DNA of 5,022 bases. Origin: Trueperaceae bacterium. GTDB taxonomy: Bacteria > Deinococcota > Deinococci > Deinococcales > Trueperaceae. The position numbers and the translations under genes are program-made. Of the stretch, positions 1-5,022 are shown one piece after another. The notes under the pieces are model-generated. The model made no database searches. It was not told the origin of the DNA and was given only the letters and a program-made list of their open reading frames with translations. The number at the start of each line of letters is the position of its first letter. Position 1 is the first letter of the stretch. Location of the stretch: positions 1 through 5,022 of the forward strand of contig SLSM01000217.1 of the NCBI GenBank assembly GCA_007130445.1, in the 5' to 3' direction.

Positions 1-1626
1 CGCGACGGCTGGTCCCCCTCCGAGGGCAACCCGCAGTTCCACCAGCAGATGGTGTACGCCGTCGCGATGAAGACGATCGAGCACTTCGAGCGCGCCTTGG
101 GTCGGCCGGTGTTGTGGCGCGATCGCCGGGTCAGCACCAAGGCCAGGTCGCGATACGAGTTCACCGAGCACCTCTCCATCCGACCGCACGCCCTGCGTCA
201 GGCCAACGCGTTCTACAGCCCGAGCGACGTGGCGCTGCTGTTCGGCTACTTCGAGGCGACCGGAGACCTGCCGCGCGAACAGGTGCAAGGGAGCCGCGTG
301 TTCACGTGCCTGTCGTACGACATCGTCGCTCACGAGGCCACGCACGCCATCCTCGACGGGATGTACAGGCGCTACAACGAGCCCAGCAACCCGGACGTCC
401 TCGCGTTCCACGAAGGGTTCGCGGACGTCGTCGCCCTGATGCAGCGCTTCACGATGCACGACGTGCTCGTCCACGAGATCGCTCGCACGCGCGGTGACAT
501 CGAGGCCGAGTCGATCCTCGGCAGCCTGGCCGTGCAGTTCGGCCGCGGCAGTGGGCGCGGCGGTGCGCTGCGTCAGGCCATCGGCATGCACGCGGGTGGC
601 GAATGGCGGCGCAACGCCCCGGACCCGGACGCGATGCGCGAACGGCTGACGCCGCATGCGCGCGGAGCCGTGTTCGTCTCAGCCGTGTTCGACGCCTTCG
701 TCGCCATCTACAAGGAGCGGACCGCCGACCTCGTGCGGCTCGCCACCGGCGGAACGGGGGTCGTGCCCGACGGCGCCATCCACCCCGACCTGGTACACCG
801 CCTCGCGGACGAAGCCAGCAAGTCCGCGACCCACGTCCTGAACATGTGCATCCGCGCCCTCGACTACCTGCCGCCCGTCGACGTGACGTTCCTGGAGTTC
901 CTCCGTGCCCTCATCACCGCCGACTCCGACGTCGTGCCGCACGACAGCCACGGGTACCGCGTCGCCTTCGCCGAGGCCTTCCGCAGCCATGGCATCCACC
1001 CCACGGGCGCCTCGGCCGCGGGTCTGCTCGGCACCTTCTCCATCGATGCGCTCCGCTGGCGCGGCATCGATCACGCGCTGCTGTCCGCCACCGTCGAGCA
1101 GAGCTTCGCCGGCGTCTTCGAGTCCCTGAAGCGCTACGCCGACGCGTGCTTCTACTTCGGCGATCGCGAAAAGCTCCACGCAGCGACCGTCGCAGGTCGG
1201 CGCGAGCTCAAGCGGCTGCTGCGTCAGGCCTTCGAGTCCGCCCCCGACTTCGCCTCCGCGATCGGCCTCGACCCGCGGAAGGACTTCTGGGTCGAAGAGC
1301 TCAGGCGCGCGATCCGGACGACACCCGATGGCCGCTACGTGCCCCAGGTGATCGTCGCGCTCACGCAACGCCAGACGCAGCGGGCGAGCCGCGACATGCC
1401 GGCGTTCGTCTTCAGGGGTGGCACCACGCTCATCGTCGACCTGGCAACCCAGCGCGTGACGTACAGCATCTCCAAGCGACTCGCCAGCCCGACGCGCCTC
1501 GAGCGGACGCGCGACTACGTCCAGCGGCTCGCGTCGGACCCTGCCGGTGCACTGCTGCTGAGCGCAGACCAGCAGAGCGAACCGTTCGCCGCGCTCCACG
1601 CGCTCGGTTCGATGCCGCGGCCATGA
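1..1626 (+). CDS. Gluzincin-type zinc metallopeptidase, 5' end missing (partial)
   Basis: The frame is open from base 1 to a TGA at 1624-1626, giving 541 codons. An ATG at 49 exists, but the peptidase-like sequence continues upstream of it (NPQFHQQ), so the true start is probably outside the window. The key motif is HEATH (bases 331-345; residues 95-99 counted from the ATG at 49), a zinc-binding HExxH with the catalytic Glu. It is followed 23 residues later by Glu122 in HEGFADVVALM, the expected third zinc ligand of the thermolysin-like (gluzincin) clan. A His in LTPHARGAVF (bases 655-657) could serve as the transition-state His, which is a guess. The C-terminal ~200 residues (helical, then a short beta-rich stretch near FVFRGGTTLIVDL) match no family I recognise. 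No membrane segment is visible; a signal peptide cannot be judged. The gene is convergent with the polysaccharide genes. The peptidase call is firm; the exact family and substrate are unknown. Confidence 0.82.
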   Translation, partial: RDGWSPSEGNPQFHQQMVYAVAMKTIEHFERALGRPVLWRDRRVSTKARSRYEFTEHLSIRPHALRQANAFYSPSDVALLFGYFEATGDLPREQVQGSRVFTCLSYDIVAHEATHAILDGMYRRYNEPSNPDVLAFHEGFADVVALMQRFTMHDVLVHEIARTRGDIEAESILGSLAVQFGRGSGRGGALRQAIGMHAGGEWRRNAPDPDAMRERLTPHARGAVFVSAVFDAFVAIYKERTADLVRLATGGTGVVPDGAIHPDLVHRLADEASKSATHVLNMCIRALDYLPPVDVTFLEFLRALITADSDVVPHDSHGYRVAFAEAFRSHGIHPTGASAAGLLGTFSIDALRWRGIDHALLSATVEQSFAGVFESLKRYADACFYFGDREKLHAATVAGRRELKRLLRQAFESAPDFASAIGLDPRKDFWVEELRRAIRTTPDGRYVPQVIVALTQRQTQRASRDMPAFVFRGGTTLIVDLATQRVTYSISKRLASPTRLERTRDYVQRLASDPAGALLLSADQQSEPFAALHALGSMPRP

Positions 1627-1668
1627 GACCTCCGCGCCCTCGCCCCCAGCGGCGATCGAGCGCTCGGC
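1627..1668. other. Convergent intergenic gap, no clear terminator
   Basis: Forty-two bases separate the stop codons of two convergent genes, the metallopeptidase (+) and the tyrosine kinase (-). The only symmetry is a 10-base palindrome, CGAGCGCTCG (1657-1666), which has no loop and no T-tract on either side. It is therefore not a convincing rho-independent terminator. Termination here is either factor-dependent or lies within the opposing gene. Confidence 0.5.
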
Positions 1669-3240
1669 TCAGGCCTTGCCCACGGGAACGCGCTTCGCCT
1701 CGCCATCTTCAGGCGCGCCGTACCCCGCACCGTACCCGTAGCCGTATCCGTAGCCGTAGCCACCGGCGCCGCTCCGCTGCCCGGCCGGGATGTTCGCAGC
1801 AACGGTTCCGAACACCTTGACCCCCACGCGACGCAACAGCGCGACGCCGTTCAAGACGCTGCGCCGATCGGCGTCTGGCACGCTGACACTGAAGATCACA
1901 CCGCTCGCGTGCGGCGCGATCGTCAACGTGTCGGCCACCGGCAACACCGGCGCCGAGTCGATCACGATCACGTCGTAGTGCGGACGCAGACGCTCCAGCA
2001 GCGGCCGCATCCAGTTCGCCAGGAGCTCGGTCGGATTGGGGGCGGCCTCGAACGACGGCAACACGTCGAACTCGACACCTTCGGCGATGCGCACCCGCGT
2101 CGGCGCCGCCTGACCGATGTCGCCGAGCGCCTCGCGCAGACTCTGGTGCTCGAGGAAGTCGAGGCCGTACTCGCGGCCGATCACCGGCTTGCGCAAGTCG
2201 GCATCGATGAGCAGCGTCTGGTAGTGCTGCCGGGCGAAGCTCTCGGTGAGCGCGATCGACACGCTCGACTTGCCGTGGCCCGCTCCAGTGGACGTCACGA
2301 GGATCACCTTGGGGTGCTGGTCGTGGGTCGCGAACGAGATCGCCGTCCGGAGGTACGAGGCCGCCTCCATCGGGAGGCCGCGCCGGCCTGTGGCGACCTT
2401 CGGGAACTCGGCGAGCACCGGCAACTCGGTGATGGCGGCGAGGTCCTCGGGACCGCGCACGCGCGTGTCGAGCGCGTCGCGCAACAGCAGCAGCCCGTAG
2501 GTGAGGAACACGGCGAGGAGTCCGGCGAGTGCGGCGTTGCGCGTGGGCCGCGGCGCGACACGATCGCGCGGCGCCTCGGCCGCCTCCAGCAGCTCCAGTC
2601 GACCGACCGCCGCGGTGCGCAGGGCGCGCGCCGACGACAGCTGAAGCTGCAGCTCGGCGCGGTTGCGCACCAGGCCCTCGACCGGGGTGTCATCCGCGGC
2701 GGCCGCCAGTTCCGCGTCGATCGAGGCGATCTGCGCCTGCAGGCTCTCGATGATCGTCTCGAGCGAACGCGTTGCGCGCAGTTCATCCCAGTTGACGGCG
2801 GCGGCGGCGACGGCGTTCGCGAGGTCGCGGGCGACCGTCGGTTCGTCGTCACGCACCAACACGCGCAGCAGGCTCGACGTCCGCGCGTCCTCGGCGCGGA
2901 CGATCAGGGCGGCATAGAGGTCGTCGACGGCGATGCTCGACGGGGTGACACCGGTCACCTCGCGCAACGCCTCGGCCAGCACTTGGCGCGAGCGGATGGC
3001 CGCCTGGTACGTCGCGACATCGAGCGTAGGCGCCGTCACCAGCGTCACGCCGAAGTCGCGCTGGTTCGGGTCCTGTGCCGAGGCGACCAGCGTCGCCCGC
3101 GCCTCGTAGCTCGGCGGCAGCGTGCGGCTGATGAAGAATGTCGCGCTGCCGACGACGACCGCCGCGCCCGCGGCGAAGAGCAGGCCACGTCGCAGCAGTG
3201 CGAATAGATCGCGCAGCGTCGGTTCGTTGTCGTGTTCCAT
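1669..3240 (-). CDS. Polysaccharide biosynthesis tyrosine autokinase (Wzz/BY-kinase, Wzc/EpsB-like)
   Basis: This 523-residue inner-membrane protein combines a chain-length regulator with a bacterial tyrosine kinase, which controls polymerisation and export of exopolysaccharide or capsule. Residues ~8-39 are the Wzz-type start with TM1 (GLLFAAGAAVVVGSATFFIS, 19-38). Residues ~40-233 are periplasmic, including a likely coiled coil at ~155-222. TM2 is at ~234-253. The cytoplasmic kinase carries Walker A (TSTGAGHGKSS, Lys324), Walker A' (LLIDADLRKP, 343-352), the family's NPTELL motif (402-407) and Walker B (VIVIDSAP, 424-431). The tail has six tyrosines in a Gly-Tyr repeat (Tyr495-507), the expected autophosphorylation cluster. 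E. coli Wzc is about 720 residues, so the periplasmic part here is much shorter. Departures from consensus: His322 where Glu is usual in GEGKS, and Ser295 in the first Arg position of the EX2RX2R motif. The ATG at 3240 has GAGG eight bases upstream. It follows the wbaP-like gene on the same strand, probably in one operon. Confidence 0.93.
   Translation of the reverse strand: MEHDNEPTLRDLFALLRRGLLFAAGAAVVVGSATFFISRTLPPSYEARATLVASAQDPNQRDFGVTLVTAPTLDVATYQAAIRSRQVLAEALREVTGVTPSSIAVDDLYAALIVRAEDARTSSLLRVLVRDDEPTVARDLANAVAAAAVNWDELRATRSLETIIESLQAQIASIDAELAAAADDTPVEGLVRNRAELQLQLSSARALRTAAVGRLELLEAAEAPRDRVAPRPTRNAALAGLLAVFLTYGLLLLRDALDTRVRGPEDLAAITELPVLAEFPKVATGRRGLPMEAASYLRTAISFATHDQHPKVILVTSTGAGHGKSSVSIALTESFARQHYQTLLIDADLRKPVIGREYGLDFLEHQSLREALGDIGQAAPTRVRIAEGVEFDVLPSFEAAPNPTELLANWMRPLLERLRPHYDVIVIDSAPVLPVADTLTIAPHASGVIFSVSVPDADRRSVLNGVALLRRVGVKVFGTVAANIPAGQRSGAGGYGYGYGYGYGAGYGAPEDGEAKRVPVGKA
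1720..1761 (-). repeat. Gly-Tyr hexanucleotide repeat encoding the kinase tyrosine cluster
   Basis: Inside the kinase gene, five successive GGN-TAC units (1732-1761) encode (Gly-Tyr)5. A degenerate sixth copy (Gly-Ala-Gly-Tyr) ends at 1720. Every Tyr codon is TAC, and the glycine third base varies (GGC, GGC, GGA, GGC, GGG). The unit is six bases, so gain or loss of a unit keeps the reading frame and changes only the number of phosphorylatable tyrosines. The repeat is seen directly; variability is inferred. Confidence 0.85.
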
Positions 3241-3314
3241 CGGCTCAGCCTCGCTCCACGGCGACGACAGCGCCGCACGTTGCAGGAATGTACCACCTTG
3301 TGTTCAGCTCGTAC
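3241..3314 (-). other. Short gap between wbaP-like gene and kinase gene
   Basis: Seventy-four bases separate the wbaP-like stop from the kinase start on the same strand. The gap holds a small inverted repeat (CGGCG at 3259-3263, CGCCG at 3271-3275, seven-base loop) without a T-tract, plus the kinase ribosome-binding site. No clear -35/-10 promoter is visible. Co-transcription of the two genes is likely, although 74 bases also leaves room for a secondary promoter. Confidence 0.5.
3249..3252 (-). promoter_or_regulatory. Probable Shine-Dalgarno (GAGG) for the kinase gene
   Basis: Read on the minus strand, GAGG lies eight bases before the ATG at 3238-3240, within GAGCGAGG. Spacing is normal and the match is short. 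It supports the chosen start, which also sits directly before the Wzz-type N-terminus. Confidence 0.45.
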
Positions 3315-4781
3315 TCACCGCGCACCGTCGCCACGCAGCACCGCCCACGGCGTTCGGGCGAGCACGTAGAGGTCGACCCACACCGACCAGTTCCGGATGT
3401 AGAACGTGTCGGTCTCCTCCTGCACCCGCACGTCGCCGTTCGACCGCGACGACACCTGCCACAAGCCGGTGATACCGGGGCGCACCGCCCGCCGCAGCTC
3501 CCGGAACTCCAGCGGGAACGCGTCGAGGTGGTAACGCGGGAACGGTCGCGGACCGACGAAACTCATCTCGCCACGCACCACGTTGATGATCTGCGGAAGC
3601 TCGTCGAGGCTCGTGGTGCGGAGCAACCGCCCAATCACCGGCAGGATGCGCGGATCGTGCGAGAGCTTGTAGTAGCGCTCCCATTCGGCCCTCGCCTCGG
3701 GGTTGGCGTCGAGGTGACGCTCCAGCAGCGCATCGGCATCGTGATGCATGGTCCGGAGCTTCCACAGCCGGAACATCCGGCCGTCCTTGCCCTCACGCTC
3801 CTGCGCGTAGAACGGATTGCCGCGAGACACGGCCATCACCGCCAGCGCGGCGATGCCGATGACCGGCAGGCCGATCAGCAGGCCTGGGAGCAGGATGAGG
3901 CAGTCCAGGCAGCGCTTTGCCAAACGGTTCGAGCGGCTCAGGAGGTTGTGCTTCACGAACAGGCCGAGCACGCCGCCCAGGTCGCGCGTGCTCACGCCGA
4001 CGGTGGCAACGCCGAACAGGTTCGGCACCACCACGAGCGCCGGGAAGCCGTGACCATGGCGGCGTATCAGGGGCACCAGTTCGTGCGGCTCGAGACCGGG
4101 CATCGCCACGAGGGCGTGCCGGACGCCTCGCCGTTGGTACAGCCGCGCGTCTTCCAGGGTTCCAGTGACCGGAACACCACGAACGCTGGTGCCGACCTTG
4201 GCCGGGTCGTCGTCGAGGCAGGCGATCGGCTTCATACCGATTCCCGGGCGGGCCTGCAGGCGTTCCACCACGAGCGCGGCCGTGCGCCCGGCGCCGAACA
4301 CGACCACGGGGACGCCCCACCAGGCCTTGCGGGCGAAGAGCTCGCGCGTCGCCGCGCGTCCGATCGGCACCGTGGCGAGCGCGAAGATCCCCGCCAAGAA
4401 GAGGACCCACGACGGCATGATGCCGCCGACCATGGCGACGCTGGCCAGGCTCGCGACGAACACGGCGCTGGTGACGACGGTGAGGCGCTTGAGCTCGTCG
4501 ACGGGGTTCATGCCGACGGCCGGGTACAGGCCGGCGAACGCGTACGCGATCGGGACGAGGAAGATCAGGATGTCGTGGCTGACGAGCGGCGCCCAGCCGC
4601 TGGCGATCAGCCCCGTCGAGGCGACGGCGCCGGCCGCGAGCGCGGCGACGAGGAGCGAGACGAGGTCCGAGGCGACCTGCATCCCGGCGGTCCACGAGCG
4701 ATGCGGCGCTCGGGCACCCAGGAGCGCCTGCTCGCACAGCGCCGCGTGCTGGTCGGACAGGACCACATGGCCTGGTAGCAT
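3315..4781 (-). CDS. wbaP: WbaP-type undecaprenyl-phosphate sugar-1-phosphate transferase
   Basis: This enzyme would transfer a hexose-1-phosphate from a UDP-sugar to undecaprenyl phosphate at the inner membrane, the first step of capsule, EPS or O-antigen assembly. From the ATG at 4781 it has 488 residues (Salmonella WbaP has about 476). Residue numbers here count from an upstream GTG at 4871; subtract 30 for the ATG. Four membrane helices lie at ~67-170, then a nucleotide-fold-like domain (VVVFGAGRTA, from 189) to ~290. A hydrophobic re-entrant segment (~320-348) precedes the catalytic domain: GNPFYAQEREGKDG, KLRTM, the WbaP-typical PEARAEWERYYKL insert, SLDELPQ with the catalytic Asp423-Glu424 pair, GEMSFVGPRP and RPGITGLWQV. 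The start is uncertain. GTG 4871, ATG 4823 and ATG 4781 are all in frame and none has a good Shine-Dalgarno. The upstream codons (CTT, GGT, GCA, AAA) look non-coding, so 4781 is preferred. The sugar (galactose or glucose) cannot be told from sequence. Confidence 0.93.
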   Translation of the reverse strand: MLPGHVVLSDQHAALCEQALLGARAPHRSWTAGMQVASDLVSLLVAALAAGAVASTGLIASGWAPLVSHDILIFLVPIAYAFAGLYPAVGMNPVDELKRLTVVTSAVFVASLASVAMVGGIMPSWVLFLAGIFALATVPIGRAATRELFARKAWWGVPVVVFGAGRTAALVVERLQARPGIGMKPIACLDDDPAKVGTSVRGVPVTGTLEDARLYQRRGVRHALVAMPGLEPHELVPLIRRHGHGFPALVVVPNLFGVATVGVSTRDLGGVLGLFVKHNLLSRSNRLAKRCLDCLILLPGLLIGLPVIGIAALAVMAVSRGNPFYAQEREGKDGRMFRLWKLRTMHHDADALLERHLDANPEARAEWERYYKLSHDPRILPVIGRLLRTTSLDELPQIINVVRGEMSFVGPRPFPRYHLDAFPLEFRELRRAVRPGITGLWQVSSRSNGDVRVQEETDTFYIRNWSVWVDLYVLARTPWAVLRGDGAR

Positions 4782-5022
4782 CAACGCGTCGCTGCTTTTT
4801 GCACCCACGATGCACGTGAGCATGCCATGAAGCGCGCGGCGACCGCAAGCGGCGCCCGAGGCCCACACCACGGACGAGCCGACACCTGGCAGAGCGGCAG
4901 GAGTGCACGAGGGGCGGACGCGCGCACCGCACGCGATCGCCGGCTGTCACGTGGTCGCGGGGCGGGGATGGCCGGGGGGCGTGGACCCAGGACGCAGAGT
5001 GACGTTTCACCCAGCCCCCCCC
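4782..5022. other. Leader/upstream region of the polysaccharide gene pair, no gene seen
   Basis: About 240 bases lie between the preferred wbaP start and the right edge. If the GTG at 4871 is used, the first 90 of these are coding. The stretch contains two CACGTG palindromes (4813-4818 and 4948-4953), a GCGATCGC site (4933-4940), a short inverted repeat GTGA-N4-TCAC (4999-5010), a G-rich tract (4959-4979) and eight C at the very end (5015-5022). No clear housekeeping -35/-10 pair was found on the minus strand. A plus-strand frame is open from an ATG at 4827 to the edge, but its Arg/Gly/Ala-rich translation looks like random GC-rich sequence. Confidence 0.45.

Noticed and set aside
1657..1670. 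Possible bidirectional terminator in the convergent gap
   Set aside because: The stem is at most four to five base pairs with almost no loop, and no T-run follows on either strand.
603..1820. A 405-codon plus-strand frame overlapping the peptidase gene and running into the kinase 3' end
   Set aside because: It is an Arg/Pro/Ala-rich shifted frame of the peptidase gene with no domain. It crosses the convergent stop codons, which a real gene would be unlikely to do.
1862..1873. Perfect 12-base palindrome CGCCGATCGGCG
   Set aside because: It lies inside the kinase coding region with no related copy and is plausible by chance in GC-rich coding DNA.
1909..3207. A 432-codon plus-strand open frame opposite the kinase
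   Set aside because: Same reasoning: composition is Arg/Gly/Asp-biased, and the kinase motifs, start and ribosome-binding site are on the minus strand.
3281..3295. Second sigma-54-like element on the minus strand (TGGTACATTCCTGCA) before the kinase gene
   Set aside because: Spacing between GG and GC is nine bases, where ten is required, so it does not fit the consensus.
3138..4778. A 546-codon open frame on the plus strand opposite the wbaP-like gene
   Set aside because: Its translation is rich in Arg, His, Asp and Glu with no recognisable domain, while the opposite strand encodes all WbaP motifs. Long antisense open frames are expected in GC-rich coding DNA.
4811..4828. Sigma-54-like element on the minus strand (TGGCATG...TGCA) before the preferred wbaP start
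   Set aside because: The GG and GC elements are 11 bases apart, where the -24/-12 consensus needs 10, and the TTGC part is imperfect. A mapped transcription start near 4800 would revive it.
4999..5010. Inverted repeat GTGA-N4-TCAC as an operator candidate
   Set aside because: Four-base arms are common by chance and no second copy was found in the window.
4827..5022. Plus-strand frame open from an ATG at 4827 to the right edge, a possible divergent gene
   Set aside because: It has only 65 codons, no good ribosome-binding site, and Arg/Gly/Ser-rich random-looking protein with low-complexity DNA at its end.

Overview
The window is GC-rich DNA (roughly two-thirds G+C by eye) with long open frames on both strands. 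It holds three real protein genes. The polysaccharide genes are of the Gram-negative type: a one-piece Wzz/Wzc-like chain-length and tyrosine kinase protein, and a WbaP-type initiating sugar-phosphate transferase. GC content and gene style would fit an environmental Gram-negative lineage such as Acidobacteriota (Vicinamibacteria-like), Myxococcota or a GC-rich proteobacterium. This placement is inference, because no rRNA or other marker gene is present.

Layout. Bases 1-1626 (+) are the 3' part of a gluzincin-type zinc metallopeptidase gene whose start lies off the left edge. A 42-base convergent gap follows. Bases 1669-3240 (-) encode a 523-residue bacterial tyrosine (BY) kinase with a short Wzz-type periplasmic part and a C-terminal Gly-Tyr repeat. 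After a 74-base gap, about 3315-4781 (-) encode a WbaP-family phosphoglycosyl transferase, possibly extended to a GTG at 4871. The remaining ~240 bases to the right edge hold no convincing gene. They are the probable promoter/leader of the minus-strand pair and end in a G-rich tract and a run of eight C.

How the genes work together. The two minus-strand genes read in the order wbaP then kinase, the same direction, and look like the proximal end of an exopolysaccharide or capsule locus. The WbaP-like enzyme would load the first sugar phosphate onto undecaprenyl phosphate at the inner membrane. The Wzc/EpsB-like kinase would control polymerisation, chain length and export through phosphorylation of its tyrosine tail. 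No polymerase, flippase, outer-membrane export protein or further glycosyltransferase is in the window, and because the next gene downstream is convergent, any others must lie elsewhere. The metallopeptidase is transcribed towards this pair and is not part of the same operon; a functional link is not shown.

No RNA genes, CRISPR, insertion sequence or clear rho-independent terminator was found. I see no strong case for an undescribed multi-gene system. The most unusual items are the metallopeptidase of unassigned family, the codon-level (Gly-Tyr) hexamer repeat in the kinase tail, and departures from consensus in the kinase's P-loop and oligomerisation motif.
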